Of a stretch of DNA of 64,000 nucleotides, positions 18,372-27,703 are shown in pieces. The translations under genes and the position numbers were made by a program. The first letter of the stretch is position 1; each line of letters starts with the position of its first letter. A model generated the notes under the pieces. It made no database searches and had not been told where the DNA came from. It worked only from the letters and a program-made list of their open reading frames with translations. The stretch comes from Mycolicibacter icosiumassiliensis (lineage in GTDB: Bacteria > Actinomycetota > Actinomycetes > Mycobacteriales > Mycobacteriaceae): NCBI RefSeq assembly GCF_900078685.2, contig NZ_LT546166.1:622313-686312 (forward strand), read 5' to 3'.

Positions 18372-19142
18372 TCACCAGGCGCGGCTGAGGTCGCCGTGTT
18401 TGGCGATCCAGGCGTGCATCACGATCCCGGCGGCCACCCCGACATTGATGCTGCGGGTTGAACCGAACTGGGCGATCGACACCGTCAGGTCCGCGCCGGT
18501 GCGGGCGTGGTCGCTGATACCGAGGCCTTCGCTGCCGAACACCAGCAGGCAGTCGACGGGCAGCGCGGTCTGCTCCAGACGCACCGCCCCGGCGACGTTG
18601 TCCACCGCGACGACGGTGAGTCCCTGCTGGGCGGCGAAATCCAAGAGATCAGCGGCAGTTTCGTGATGCAGCAGTCGCTGGTAGCGGTCGGTGACCATGG
18701 CGCCGCGCCGATTCCACCGGCGCCGGCCAACGATGTGCACGGTGTGCACGGCGAACGCGTTGGCGGTGCGCACCACCGAGCCGATGTTGGCGTCGTGCCC
18801 GAAGTTCTCGATCGCGATGTGCAGCCGGTGTCGCCGGCGGTCGATGTCGGCGACGATCGCCTCGCGGGTCCAGTAGCGGTAGGCGTCCACGACGTTGCGA
18901 CGGTCGCCCTCGCGCAGCAACTCCGGGTCGTAGCGGGAGTCGCCGGGCAGTGGTCCCTGCCAGGGTCCGACGCCGTTGGCCGGCGAGAACCACTCGGTGG
19001 GGCCCGGCGGTTCAGCGAGGCTCGACGGAGGAGAGTCGAAGCTGGGACCGCCGCATGAATCCGGCGGTTCAGCGAGGCTCGACGGAGGAGAGTCGAAGCT
19101 GAAACCGCCGCATGAATCGGGATGGTCCGACGAGTCAGTCAC
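18372..19142 (-). CDS. TrmH/SpoU-family RNA 2'-O-methyltransferase with duplicated N-terminal insert
   Basis: This 256-residue SPOUT methyltransferase has IAIENFGHDANIGSVVRTANAF (motif 1), DCLLVFGSEGLGIS (motif 2) and the trefoil-knot motif STRSINVGVAAGIVMHAW. It should methylate a ribose in tRNA or rRNA with S-adenosylmethionine. GTG 19142 overlaps the stop of the upstream gene in a GTGA and is the best start. Residues 10-47 are unusual: a 19-residue unit (PDSCGGxSFDSPPSSLAEP) occurs twice, encoded by a 57-bp tandem duplication. This insert precedes the normally conserved PTEWFSPANGVGPWQG start of the family, so it lengthens the disordered leader without touching the catalytic domain. It corresponds to Rv0380c. 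Confidence 0.85.
   Translation of the reverse strand: MTDSSDHPDSCGGFSFDSPPSSLAEPPDSCGGPSFDSPPSSLAEPPGPTEWFSPANGVGPWQGPLPGDSRYDPELLREGDRRNVVDAYRYWTREAIVADIDRRRHRLHIAIENFGHDANIGSVVRTANAFAVHTVHIVGRRRWNRRGAMVTDRYQRLLHHETAADLLDFAAQQGLTVVAVDNVAGAVRLEQTALPVDCLLVFGSEGLGISDHARTGADLTVSIAQFGSTRSINVGVAAGIVMHAWIAKHGDLSRAW
19004..19118. repeat. 57-bp tandem duplication containing a palindromic element
   Basis: Two copies, 19004-19060 and 19061-19117, are nearly identical. Each holds TCAGC...GCTGA and TCGAC...GTCGA arms around GGAGGAGA, giving a hairpin of the kind seen in dispersed mycobacterial palindromes. The period is a multiple of three, so the methyltransferase frame is kept. Confidence 0.9.
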
Positions 19143-20041
19143 GAGCTGGTCCACACGGCGGCGTGCGTGCCCACCACCGACACCGAGGGGTATAGCAGCG
19201 CGGCGTTGATCTCCCCGTGCGTACACAGCGAGGTCGGCACGTGCACCGAGTTCAGCGACGCCTCCGGCAGGATCAACACCGAGGACCCGGCCGCGACACA
19301 GTCCGTACCCAACCCGGGCATCGGAGTCGACGGTCCGGCGATCAACATCAGCGGTCCGCCCCGGGCTTTCGCGTCGTCGCGGTACTGCGTGGCGACCGCG
19401 TCGACCGTCAGGTTGAGCACCATATAGCCGGTGCCGGTGAACGCTTTTGGGTCTCCGAGAGCGGCCGGGGCCAGCGGCACTCCGTCGGCCCGGTAGGCCG
19501 CCACGCCCTGGGTGGTGAGCTGCAGGCCGGTTTCGCCCGGATTGACCGGCGCCAGTCCCACCGGGAACGCCGCGGCGTAGGCCACCGTGGTGTCTTTGAT
19601 CCGGTCGGCGGGCGAGTAGACATACATCCCGCGCACCGCGCTGCGCTCCTTGATCGGACCCAAGCAGACGGTCCCGTTCAACCGGTCGGGTTCCTTGGCC
19701 GACAGCGGCGTCGGCACCAGTTCCCCCAACGCCTTGCAGCTGCCCAGTCCGGTGGCCTCGATCGGGTGCGCGGGGGTCCCGTACACCCCGAACCGCAGGT
19801 CGCCGGCGGCGGCGTGCGGAGCTGGGGCGTTCGGGGCGTCGGCGACCTGGGCCTTGACGTCAATCAGGGCGTAATCGACTTCCCACCGCAGGTTGGACAG
19901 GGTCATCTGCCAGCCCAAAACGGTGAGAGCCGAACCGATCCGGGCGTCCTGGGCACCGTAGGGGCCGGCCGCGCCGGGACCCGAGCAGGCCGCGGCGCCG
20001 GCGACGGCCACCGCTGATATCAGCGAGATCAGAGTCCGCAC
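19139..20041 (-). CDS. Exported protein of unknown function, possible lipoprotein (Rv0381c-like)
   Basis: This 300-residue protein begins with a hydrophobic export signal (RTLISLISAVAVAGAAAC). The Cys at about residue 19 follows AAA, a weak lipobox, so it may be either a lipoprotein or a cleaved secreted protein. The remainder is rich in beta-strand-like stretches with several Cys residues and two YMVLNLTVDAV/MYVYSPADR-type segments. I recognise no enzyme family. It matches Rv0381c by position between the methyltransferase and pyrE genes. GTG 20041 starts the signal directly. The stop overlaps the methyltransferase start, and the gene begins 17 bases after pyrE ends, indicating one operon. 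Confidence 0.75.
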   Translation of the reverse strand: MRTLISLISAVAVAGAAACSGPGAAGPYGAQDARIGSALTVLGWQMTLSNLRWEVDYALIDVKAQVADAPNAPAPHAAAGDLRFGVYGTPAHPIEATGLGSCKALGELVPTPLSAKEPDRLNGTVCLGPIKERSAVRGMYVYSPADRIKDTTVAYAAAFPVGLAPVNPGETGLQLTTQGVAAYRADGVPLAPAALGDPKAFTGTGYMVLNLTVDAVATQYRDDAKARGGPLMLIAGPSTPMPGLGTDCVAAGSSVLILPEASLNSVHVPTSLCTHGEINAALLYPSVSVVGTHAAVWTSS

Positions 20042-20058
20042 AACCGTCCTCGGGGAGT

Positions 20059-20607
20059 TCAGTTCAGGCCCAGCTCGGCCAGGCCGAGCACGCTGCGGTA
20101 CGGTACGCCCTCGGCCTCGATGGCCTCGGCCGCGCCGGTGGCACGGTCGACCACGGTGGCCACTCCGACCACCTGCCCACCCGCTTCACGCACGGCCCGC
20201 ACCGCGGTCAGCGCCGACCCGCCGGTGGTGCTGGTGTCCTCCACCACCAGCACCGGTTGGCCGGCTACGTCGAACCCTTCGATAAGGCGTTGCATGCCAT
20301 GAGCTTTCACCGACTTGCGCACCACGAATGCATCGATCGGGCGGCCCGGGGCGTGCATGACGGCGGTCGCCACCGGGTCGGCGCCCAGCGTCAGGCCGCC
20401 CACAGCGGCGTAGTCCCAATCATCGGTGAGTTGGCGGACCAACCGCCCGATCAGGGCGGCGGCGCGATGGTGCAGGGTGGAACGGCGAAGGTCGACGTAG
20501 TAGTCGGCCTCGGCCCCGGAGGACAGCGTCACGCGGCCGTGCACCACTGACAGCCGGCGCACCAGCGTGGCGAGCTCATCGCGTTCGTCGTTGTTAAGTG
20601 CGGCCAC
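20059..20607 (-). CDS. pyrE: Orotate phosphoribosyltransferase PyrE
   Basis: This 182-residue enzyme converts orotate and PRPP to OMP in pyrimidine synthesis. The PRPP-binding motif VLVVEDTSTTGGSALTAV is at about 117-134, and GGLTLGADPVATAV and VVRKSVKAHGMQRLIEG (catalytic Lys region) are intact. GTG 20607 is preceded by GGGAGG at good spacing, and the length fits Rv0382c. It overlaps the upstream SDR gene by 14 bases, so translation is likely coupled. It forms part of the minus-strand operon with the Rv0381c-like and methyltransferase genes. Confidence 0.95.
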   Translation of the reverse strand: MAALNNDERDELATLVRRLSVVHGRVTLSSGAEADYYVDLRRSTLHHRAAALIGRLVRQLTDDWDYAAVGGLTLGADPVATAVMHAPGRPIDAFVVRKSVKAHGMQRLIEGFDVAGQPVLVVEDTSTTGGSALTAVRAVREAGGQVVGVATVVDRATGAAEAIEAEGVPYRSVLGLAELGLN

Positions 20608-21370
20608 GGCCCCTCCCGAATGTGTTGGTCAGCGTGCGCGACAGCCCGCGCGGAATCAGCCTGCTGACGGTGGTCAAGGCCTTGTATTGCAGGCCCGGGA
20701 CGCTGACTACCTCGCCGCGGGCGATGTCGGCCAGGCTGGCCGCGACCACGTCGTCGACCTCCATCCACATAAAGGACGGCAACGTGGCCATGTCGATCCC
20801 GGCCCGCTCGTGGAACTCGGTGTGTACGTATCCCGGGCAGACCACGTGGATGCCGACGCCAGTGCCGTGCAGCCCGCCGGCCAGTCCTTCGGTGAACGAC
20901 ACCACCCAGGCCTTGGATGCCGAGTAAGTCGAACCACGCCCGGACAACAGCCCGGCGACGCTGGCGATGTTGATGACGGTGCCGGCGCCCGCCTCGACCA
21001 TCGCGGGCAGCGCGGCGCGGGTCAGCTGCATCACCGCGGTGACGTTGACGTCCAGCTGCGACTGCAGCAGGGCGGGGTCGGCGGTCCAGAACTCACCGGA
21101 GGTGCCGAACCCGGCGTTGTTGACCAGCACCCGCACCCCGGCGCGCAGGCGTTCGGCAACTTTGGCGCGGCCGGCGGCGTCGGCCAGGTCTGCGGGCAGC
21201 ACTTCGACGGCACCACCGTGGCTGCCCCGCAGTTCGGTTGCCAGCGCCTCCAAGCGCTCGACGTCGCGGGAGACCAGGACCAGGTCATAGCCATCGGCGG
21301 CGTAGCGGCGGGCATAGCCGGCGCCCAACCCGGAGGTGGGTCCAGTGACCACGGCAACGGGGCGAGACAT
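20594..21370 (-). CDS. Short-chain dehydrogenase
   Basis: This 258-residue classical SDR has TGPTSGLGAGYA at the nucleotide site, SRDVERL after the second strand (Arg favouring NADP), the NNAG motif, INIASVAGLL with the catalytic Ser, and YSASKAW with Tyr and Lys. It resembles the family that includes 17-beta-hydroxysteroid dehydrogenase-like and mycolate-modifying reductases. The C terminus (PGLQYKALTTVSRLIPRGLSRTLT) is typical of that group. ATG 21370 immediately precedes the Rossmann fold. It overlaps pyrE and lies 31 bases after ttfA, so all may be co-transcribed. I do not recall an SDR at this place in M. tuberculosis. Confidence 0.85.
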   Translation of the reverse strand: MSRPVAVVTGPTSGLGAGYARRYAADGYDLVLVSRDVERLEALATELRGSHGGAVEVLPADLADAAGRAKVAERLRAGVRVLVNNAGFGTSGEFWTADPALLQSQLDVNVTAVMQLTRAALPAMVEAGAGTVINIASVAGLLSGRGSTYSASKAWVVSFTEGLAGGLHGTGVGIHVVCPGYVHTEFHERAGIDMATLPSFMWMEVDDVVAASLADIARGEVVSVPGLQYKALTTVSRLIPRGLSRTLTNTFGRGRGRT

Positions 21371-21401
21371 GACCGACAGCCTAACGAGGATGTCGGCGCT
21401 G

Positions 21402-22277
21402 CTAGTGGGCGGTCTGCCGACCGTTACGACCGCCGGGAGCGTGCAGCACGTCCGAGGAACTCTCCCGACTCGTCCGGCGGCGTGGCAGCGGTTCGGCAGC
21501 CGCCGGGGCGTTGCCCGGTGCCCGCGCGGCCGCTCGCGGCGCCGCCGGAAGCTGCTCGGGCTCACTCTCGTCCGACTTCTCGGCGGCTCCCGAGGAGCCC
21601 AGCGGACGGCTGGGTTGCCCGTTGCGGCGGCCCGTTGCGGCGGCCGCGGCTTCGGCAGGCTGGCGCCGCGGCGTCGGCGGCAGCACCCGCAGCAGGTCGT
21701 TGAATTGCCGGACGCTGCGCAGGCCCTCGTCCCACTGGGCGCGGGTGCTGGTGATGGGCATGCTCACCAGGGTCCAGTTCGCCTCGTTCCACATGATCTC
21801 AGCGCAGTCCGGGGCGGTGTGGGCGAACGTGACCATCCGCCGGTCGCAGGCTCGACGTGCCGCATCGAGGTTGGTGGAGTACACCATCCGCGGGCCGATC
21901 GCCCCGAGCAGCCAGATGTCGTTCTCCCGCGGCTCCTTGAGCCCCTTGAGCCGCACATCGACGACGACGTTGGTGCTGACCTTGCGGTGCAGGGCGATCA
22001 CCGTCGCCACTTCGTCCAGATCAAAGACGTAGACGGCCTCGCCGCGGATCTGGCCGAGCACGACGTTGCGCACCGGCGCCTCGCCCACCGTCGACATCAC
22101 GCCGCGTTTCCAGCGGTGCAAGATGTCGGCGGATTCCAGTTCGAAGTCGAAGCCGTGCGAGCGGGCCCAGGATTTACGCCGCCGGCTACGACCGCGCCGC
22201 TGGTCGATGTCCACGTACAGCAATACCGCCGCGCCGACGAAACACAGCGCGGACAGCGTGAACCAAAGCGGGACCAT
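21402..22277 (-). CDS. ttfA: Trehalose monomycolate transport factor TtfA
   Basis: This 291-residue protein has one N-terminal membrane helix (about 4-22), a cytoplasmic folded domain (about 45-200) and a low-complexity Pro/Ala/Arg tail. It matches Rv0383c, shown in mycobacteria to be TtfA, a partner of MmpL3 needed for trehalose monomycolate transport to the outer membrane. Conserved stretches include DILHRWKRGVMS, VVLGQIRGEAVYVFDLDEVATVI, KEPRENDIWLLGAIGPRMVYSTNLD and EANWTLVSMPI. The charged segment after the helix (QRRGRSRRRK) fits a cytoplasmic anchor. It is likely essential. It lies between the SDR gene and the secreted aspartic proteases. Confidence 0.88.
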   Translation of the reverse strand: MVPLWFTLSALCFVGAAVLLYVDIDQRRGRSRRRKSWARSHGFDFELESADILHRWKRGVMSTVGEAPVRNVVLGQIRGEAVYVFDLDEVATVIALHRKVSTNVVVDVRLKGLKEPRENDIWLLGAIGPRMVYSTNLDAARRACDRRMVTFAHTAPDCAEIMWNEANWTLVSMPITSTRAQWDEGLRSVRQFNDLLRVLPPTPRRQPAEAAAAATGRRNGQPSRPLGSSGAAEKSDESEPEQLPAAPRAAARAPGNAPAAAEPLPRRRTSRESSSDVLHAPGGRNGRQTAH

Positions 22278-22349
22278 TGCGCCTAGCGTATCTGTTCTCG
22301 GGCGGGATCGACGAACGTCCTCAGGTCACAACCCTGCATCACCGCGCGG

Positions 22350-23561
22350 CTACGGCGTTACGACGTTGTTCGGAACGATGTGCATGGACCCGTCCCCGGC
22401 CGTCGAGACGTACACCTGGTTCTGGGCGAACAGCCAGTTGCCAGTGTTCATCGAGCTGCCGGACACGATTATTGGGCTGTCGGACGAGTTCGAATTGACC
22501 GTGTAGTCGTACAGCAGCGTACCGCCGTTGGTGGGGTCGCCCGAGTACACGCTGACCTGCTGGCCGGGGGCCAGAGCGTCTCCCGCGCTGCCGTTCGTCA
22601 GGCTCACCGGGATCGTCCCGTAGACGCCACCGGAATCCATCACTGAGCTCACCTCGGTGGCCGTTTTGCCGCCATCGAACGACACGTACAGCGTGGAGTT
22701 CGGCGAGCCGTCGACCGTGACTCCACCGTGCAGCGGGTCCGCGCCGAACGTCAGGGTGCCGTCCTTCTGATCGATCAGTACGCCGTCACCGAGAGCACCC
22801 GGCAGCGCGGTGGTCGGGATGCTGTCAGGCGTCGGCCCGACCGCGTTCGCCCCGATGCCCAGGACGCCGTCGGCGTTATCGCCGAGGTAAGAGCCGATGC
22901 TCCACCCGTCGAACAGGTGGCTGAGGCTGACCGGGAACGAGAACAACACGGCATCGACATCGGTCGTGCCGCTGGTGATGGTGTTCCCGGCGGCGTCGGT
23001 GAACGTGACCGTGGTGGGCAGTTCCGCATAGACGTAGTCCACCGAATTGCCGAACTGACCGATGTTGATGCTGGTGGGCAGGCCGGTGATCCCGAAGGGG
23101 TTGATGTCCCAGATCGGCATGACCAGGCCAGCCGAGCCGGTGTCGACAAGCACCGATGACTCTGGGCCGCCACCCACCGAGACGTTCACCACCGGCTCGG
23201 TGCCACTGTTGACCTGCAGCGGAACGGTGAAAGTGTCCGGGATGGTGGTGTCCGAGCTGGACGCGGCAGCACTGCCGGCCACGCTCGCGTCGGCGGCCCC
23301 ACCGAAGATCCACTGATCGAGGTCATTGATCGGGGTCGAGAGCAGATTCTGGTACCAGCCGTCAAACAGGGTGTCCAGCGTGGCTAGGGCCGAACCCGGG
23401 TCGGCGTCCGCGGCGATGCCGGGATCGACCATGCTGAGCACGTCGATGATCGGCTGGAACAGATCGTCAAAGTCAGCCCGAGCCGCCGGCGTGGGAGTTC
23501 CCAGCGCGAGAAACGCCCCGGTCACCACTGTGGCACCGATCGTGCGTTGACGAGCCGTCAT
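22350..23561 (-). CDS. Secreted PecA-like aspartic protease, copy 1 (no PE domain)
   Basis: This 403-residue protein has a Sec-type signal (about 1-29, ending PAARAD) and a pepsin-fold catalytic domain. The two active-site motifs are visible: VLVDTGSAGLVMP (Asp near 140) and SVMDSGGVYG (Asp near 309). The fold and the surrounding sequence (NINPFGITGLPT, LFDGWSIGSYL, GVLGIG) match the aspartic protease domain of PecA and related PE_PGRS proteases of slow-growing mycobacteria. Instead of a PE secretion domain it carries a signal peptide followed by a helical DLFQPIIDVLSMVDPGIAAD segment. ATG 23561 has GGAGG eight bases upstream. It is the downstream member of a tandem pair. Confidence 0.8.
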   Translation of the reverse strand: MTARQRTIGATVVTGAFLALGTPTPAARADFDDLFQPIIDVLSMVDPGIAADADPGSALATLDTLFDGWYQNLLSTPINDLDQWIFGGAADASVAGSAAASSSDTTIPDTFTVPLQVNSGTEPVVNVSVGGGPESSVLVDTGSAGLVMPIWDINPFGITGLPTSINIGQFGNSVDYVYAELPTTVTFTDAAGNTITSGTTDVDAVLFSFPVSLSHLFDGWSIGSYLGDNADGVLGIGANAVGPTPDSIPTTALPGALGDGVLIDQKDGTLTFGADPLHGGVTVDGSPNSTLYVSFDGGKTATEVSSVMDSGGVYGTIPVSLTNGSAGDALAPGQQVSVYSGDPTNGGTLLYDYTVNSNSSDSPIIVSGSSMNTGNWLFAQNQVYVSTAGDGSMHIVPNNVVTP

Positions 23562-23614
23562 AACCGCAACCTCCACTGAATCACGCCACGGACCCCCGCC
23601 GAGTCGTAACAGTA

Positions 23615-23630
23615 TTGGTTAGGTAACCAA
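23615..23630. promoter_or_regulatory. Palindrome upstream of protease copy 1
   Basis: TTGGTT-aggt-AACCAA is a perfect 6-bp inverted repeat 54 bases upstream of the copy-1 start, inside the 154-bp gap between the two protease genes. It is a candidate operator, implying that copy 1 has its own promoter. The regulator is unknown. Confidence 0.45.
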
Positions 23631-23715
23631 CGCAATGCCATAGAGCAGTAGTGGATTTGCCCAAGAAAGGGCAGAGAATCGCCCGAGCGTTCGGTCTTTC
23701 TAGGCCCTTACCTCA

Positions 23716-24921
23716 TCACGGTTCGATGGGGGTGCCACCGATGATGGTCCGCCCACCGGCCACCGAATAGTCGATGTAGACCGGCTGGTGGCCAAACAGC
23801 CAGTTGCCGGTGTTCATGCTTTTTCCGCCGACCACCGTCGGGCTGCGCACCTCACCCGGCTGCGAACCCACGGTGTAGGTGTACAGCAGCGTCGTCCCGT
23901 CCTTGGCGTAGACCGAGATGGTCGTTCCTTCGGGCAGGTGTCCGTCGGAGGTCGGTGTCACGCCCCCGAGCGCCGACGACGGCATGGTGCCGTACACCCC
24001 GCCGGAGTCGATCACCCCGCGGACATTCGTCAGCGGCCCGTCATTGAGCTGCACCTTCAAGTCCGACCACGGCGCCCCGGGAATCACGGTGCCGCCGTGG
24101 TACGGGTTGTCCCCGAAGATCAGCTGCCTGTGGGCCTGGTCGATCAGCACGCCGTTACCGAGATCGCCCGGGAGATCCCGGGTCGGAATGTGGTCGGGAG
24201 TGGGTCCGAGCGCATTGGGTCCGATGCCCAAGATCCCGGTAGCGGAGCCGGCCAGGTAGCTCTCAATGGACCAGCCGTCGAGGATGTGGTTGAAGTTCGC
24301 CGGGAACGCGAACAGCACCGCATCCACCGTGGTGTCTGCGGTGACCGTGTCGCCGTTCGCGGCGGTAAAGGTCACCGTGGTGGGCAACTCCAGATAGAAG
24401 TAGTTCAATGCGCCGCCGAATTGGCCAATATTGAAACCGGTGGGCAGGCCGGTGATGCCGAACGGGTTGATGTTCCAGATCGGCATGACCAACCCGGCCG
24501 CACCGGTGTCGACCAGCACCTCGGTCTGCCCGCCGCCGCCCACCGAGACATTGATCACCGGTTGGGTGTTGAGATTGACATTCATCGGCACGGTGAAGTG
24601 GTCGGGAAGATTGGTGCTGTCCGGGCCGTACGCGGCGGCACTGCCGGGCTGACTGTCACCGAATGCCCACGGCGCGATGCTGTGGAGCGGGGTGTAGATG
24701 AGGTCCTGGTACCAGCCGTTGAACAGGGTGTCCAACGAAGCCAGCGCAGAACCTGGGTCGGTGTCGGCGGCGATGCCCGGGTCGACCCAACTGATCGCGT
24801 CGACGATGGGCTGGAACAGGTCGTCCCAGTCAGCCTGAGCGGCCGGAGCGGGCACGCCCAGCGCCAGGACTGCCCCAACGGCACCGACGGCACCCACTAG
24901 GCGATGGCGACGAGCTGACAT
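23716..24921 (-). CDS. Secreted PecA-like aspartic protease, copy 2 (no PE domain)
   Basis: This 401-residue paralogue of the next gene downstream has the same plan: signal peptide to about residue 31 (ending AAQAD), a DDLFQPIVDAISWVDPGIAAD linker and a pepsin-type domain. The motifs are VLVDTGAAGLVMP (Asp near 138; Ala replaces the usual Ser) and GVIDSGGVYG (Asp near 305). The ending GKSMNTGNWLFGHQPVYID is shared with copy 1. Both aspartates are present, so it should be active. ATG 24921 has GGAGGGG five bases upstream. The pair lies between ttfA and clpB, which I recall as neighbours in M. tuberculosis, so it was probably gained or lost as a unit. Confidence 0.8.
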   Translation of the reverse strand: MSARRHRLVGAVGAVGAVLALGVPAPAAQADWDDLFQPIVDAISWVDPGIAADTDPGSALASLDTLFNGWYQDLIYTPLHSIAPWAFGDSQPGSAAAYGPDSTNLPDHFTVPMNVNLNTQPVINVSVGGGGQTEVLVDTGAAGLVMPIWNINPFGITGLPTGFNIGQFGGALNYFYLELPTTVTFTAANGDTVTADTTVDAVLFAFPANFNHILDGWSIESYLAGSATGILGIGPNALGPTPDHIPTRDLPGDLGNGVLIDQAHRQLIFGDNPYHGGTVIPGAPWSDLKVQLNDGPLTNVRGVIDSGGVYGTMPSSALGGVTPTSDGHLPEGTTISVYAKDGTTLLYTYTVGSQPGEVRSPTVVGGKSMNTGNWLFGHQPVYIDYSVAGGRTIIGGTPIEP

Positions 24922-25026
24922 GACTACCCCTCCGAATGAACAACGGTGTAAGAAAACACCGGAATTTCTCAGCAACCGCCAGGCTAACCGATCAGCTTCA
25001 ACACCGCATCCGCAAAGGAGCTTGGC

Positions 25027-25071
25027 TCACGTCACGGCCCCCGGAACTGCTTCCGGGGGGCCGTGACGTGA
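25027..25071 (-). terminator. Strong hairpin after clpB
   Basis: The arms 25027-25046 and 25051-25071 pair over 20 bases with one bulged base and a CTGC loop. It starts eight bases past the clpB stop. No T-run follows, which is usual for mycobacterial terminators. Confidence 0.85.
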
Positions 25072-25079
25072 AGGGAATC

Positions 25080-27626
25080 TCAGCCCAGGATCAGCGATTC
25101 GCCGTCCGCGCTGATGTTGACCGGCACGACGTCGCCGTCGTGCACCTCGCCGGCCAGCAGCATCTTGGCCAACTGGTCGCCGATGGCCTGTTGAATCAAC
25201 CGCCGCAGTGGACGCGCCCCGTAGACCGGGTCGAATCCGCGCTGGGCCAGCCACTTCTTGGCCTCCAACGACACCTCGATAGTCAGGCGCCGCTGCGCCA
25301 GCCGCTTGGCCAGCTGCTGCAGCTGGATATCAACGATCCGCACCAGTTCCTCGGGGTCCAGGCCCTCGAAGATCAGCACGTCGTCGAGCCGGTTGATGAA
25401 CTCCGGCTTGAACGCCGCCCGCACCGCGGCCATCACCTGCTCCTCGGTGCCACCGGACCCCAGGTTGGAGGTCAGGATCAGGATCGTGTTGCGGAAGTCC
25501 ACCGTGCGGCCCTGGCCGTCGGTGAGCCGGCCCTCGTCGAGGACCTGCAGCAGCACGTCGAACACGTCCGGGTGGGCCTTTTCGACCTCGTCGAACAGCA
25601 CCACCGTGTAGGGCCGGCGGCGCACCGCCTCGGTCAGCTGACCGCCTTGGTCGTAGCCGATGTAGCCCGGGGGCGCACCGACCAGGCGAGCCACCGAGTG
25701 CTTCTCGCCGTACTCGCTCATGTCGATGCGGACCATGGCCCGTTCGTCGTCGAACAGGAAGTCGGCCAACGCCTTGGCCAGCTCGGTCTTGCCGACACCG
25801 GTGGGGCCCAGGAACAGGAACGAACCCGTGGGCCGGTTGGGGTCGGCGACCCCGGCCCGACTGCGCCGCACGGCATCCGAGACAGCCTGCACCGGCTTGC
25901 GTTGCCCGACGACGCGCTTGCCCAGCTCCTCTTCCATGCGCAGCAGCTTGGCGGTCTCGCCTTCCAGCAGCCGGCCGGCCGGGATGCCGGTCCAGGCGCT
26001 CACCACATCGGCGATGTCGTCGGGTCCGACCTCTTCCTTGAGCATGACCTGCTCACGTGCCTCGGCCTTGGGCAGCGCCGCTTCGAGTTTCTTCTCCACC
26101 TCGGGAATGCGGCCGTAGCGCAGCTCGGCGGCCTTAGCCAGGTCGCCGTCGCGTTCGGCACGGTCGGACTCGCCGCGCAGCGCCTCCAGCTGCTCCTTGA
26201 GCTCGCGGACGATATCGATGGCACCCTTCTCGTTCTGCCACCGCGTCGTCAGCTGCGCCAGCTTCTCCTTGTAATCGGCCAGCTCACTGCGCAGCTTCTC
26301 CAACCGGTCCTTGGAGGCGGCATCCTCTTCTTTGCTCAGCGCCATCTCTTCGATTTCCAGCCGGCGAACCAGTCGCTCGACCTCGTCGATCTCCACGGGC
26401 CGCGAGTCGATCTCCATCCGCAGCCGCGACGCGGCCTCATCGACCAGGTCAATAGCCTTGTCCGGCAAGAACCTTGCGGTGATGTAGCGGTCGGAAAGGG
26501 TGGCCGCAGCCACCAACGCCGAGTCGGTGATGCGCACCCCGTGGTGCACTTCGTAGCGGTCCTTGAGTCCACGCAGGATGCCGACGGTGTCCTCGACCGA
26601 CGGCTCGCCGACGTAGACCTGCTGGAAACGACGCTCCAACGCGGCGTCCTTCTCGATGTACTTGCGGTACTCCTCCAGCGTGGTGGCACCCACCAACCGC
26701 AGTTCACCGCGCGCCAACATCGGCTTGATCATGTTGCCGGCGTCCATCGCGCCCTCACCGGTGGCACCGGCGCCGACGATGGTGTGCAGTTCGTCGATGA
26801 ACGTGATGATCTGGCCCGCGGAGTCCTTGATCTCATCCAGGACGGCCTTGAGGCGTTCCTCGAACTCGCCGCGGTACTTGGCGCCGGCCACCATCGAGCC
26901 CAGGTCCAGGCTGACGACGGTCTTGTCGCGCAGGCTGTCCGGGACATCGCCGGCGACGATGCGCTGGGCCAGGCCCTCGACGATCGCGGTCTTGCCGACG
27001 CCGGGCTCACCGATGAGCACCGGGTTGTTCTTGGTGCGCCGGCTCAAAACCTGCACCACCCGGCGGATCTCGGTGTCACGGCCGATCACCGGGTCCAGCT
27101 TGCCGTCGCGGGCACGCGCGGTCAGGTCGGTGGAGTACTTCTCCAACGCCTGGTAGCTGGCCTCGGGGTCGGGGCTGGTGACCCGTGCGCTGCCGCGCAC
27201 CTTGACGAACGCCTCCCGCAACGCCTGCGGAGATGCGCCATGGCCGGTCAGCAGCTTGGCAACGTCGGAATCACCGGTGGCCAGGCCCACCATCAGGTGC
27301 TCGGTAGAGACGTACTCGTCGTCGAGCTCGGTGGCCAGCTGCTGGGCGACTGTGATCGCGGCCAGCGAGTCGCGGGATAGCTGCGGTTGCGCGTTGGAGC
27401 TGGTGACCTGCGGCGCCAGATCGATCAGGCGCTGCGCCTCGTCGCGGACCGTCGCCGGGCTCACACCGACCGCCTCCAGCAGCGGCGCGGCGATCCCGTC
27501 GTTCTGGGTCAGCAAGGCCTGCAGCAGATGGGCGGGCCGGATTTCGGGGTTGCCGGCGGCAGTAGCCGTCTGCAATGCCGCGGTCAGCGCTGCCTGGGTC
27601 TTGGTGGTCGGGTTGAACGAGTCCAC
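25080..27626 (-). CDS. clpB: Disaggregase ClpB
   Basis: This 848-residue AAA+ chaperone extracts polypeptides from aggregates together with DnaK, DnaJ and GrpE. It has the Clp N-domain (1-145), AAA-1 with Walker [14 protein letters not shown] and Walker [10 protein letters not shown], the coiled-coil middle domain (about 395-525, rich in Glu, Lys and Leu), and AAA-2 with [13 protein letters not shown] and [11 protein letters not shown]. All ATPase motifs are intact, and the length equals Rv0384c. GTG 27626 begins [14 protein letters not shown], as expected. An HspR operator lies 78-98 bases upstream, so it is heat-induced together with the dnaK operon at 31-34.7 kb. Confidence 0.97.
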   Translation of the reverse strand: MDSFNPTTKTQAALTAALQTATAAGNPEIRPAHLLQALLTQNDGIAAPLLEAVGVSPATVRDEAQRLIDLAPQVTSSNAQPQLSRDSLAAITVAQQLATELDDEYVSTEHLMVGLATGDSDVAKLLTGHGASPQALREAFVKVRGSARVTSPDPEASYQALEKYSTDLTARARDGKLDPVIGRDTEIRRVVQVLSRRTKNNPVLIGEPGVGKTAIVEGLAQRIVAGDVPDSLRDKTVVSLDLGSMVAGAKYRGEFEERLKAVLDEIKDSAGQIITFIDELHTIVGAGATGEGAMDAGNMIKPMLARGELRLVGATTLEEYRKYIEKDAALERRFQQVYVGEPSVEDTVGILRGLKDRYEVHHGVRITDSALVAAATLSDRYITARFLPDKAIDLVDEAASRLRMEIDSRPVEIDEVERLVRRLEIEEMALSKEEDAASKDRLEKLRSELADYKEKLAQLTTRWQNEKGAIDIVRELKEQLEALRGESDRAERDGDLAKAAELRYGRIPEVEKKLEAALPKAEAREQVMLKEEVGPDDIADVVSAWTGIPAGRLLEGETAKLLRMEEELGKRVVGQRKPVQAVSDAVRRSRAGVADPNRPTGSFLFLGPTGVGKTELAKALADFLFDDERAMVRIDMSEYGEKHSVARLVGAPPGYIGYDQGGQLTEAVRRRPYTVVLFDEVEKAHPDVFDVLLQVLDEGRLTDGQGRTVDFRNTILILTSNLGSGGTEEQVMAAVRAAFKPEFINRLDDVLIFEGLDPEELVRIVDIQLQQLAKRLAQRRLTIEVSLEAKKWLAQRGFDPVYGARPLRRLIQQAIGDQLAKMLLAGEVHDGDVVPVNISADGESLILG

Positions 27627-27703
27627 GACACCTCCATTCGGGGTCAGAGCGGGCCTACGGGGACCCGCTGAAAATGCTTGTCGTGTTGTCCAACGCCGTC
27701 AAG

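Noticed and set aside
19004..19118. Possible CRISPR-like repeat
   Set aside because: There are only two adjacent copies with no spacers, and they lie in a coding sequence.
24936..27380. An 814-codon plus-strand frame opposite clpB
   Set aside because: Same reason: clpB on the minus strand is unmistakable, and the antisense product is low-complexity His/Gln/Arg-rich.
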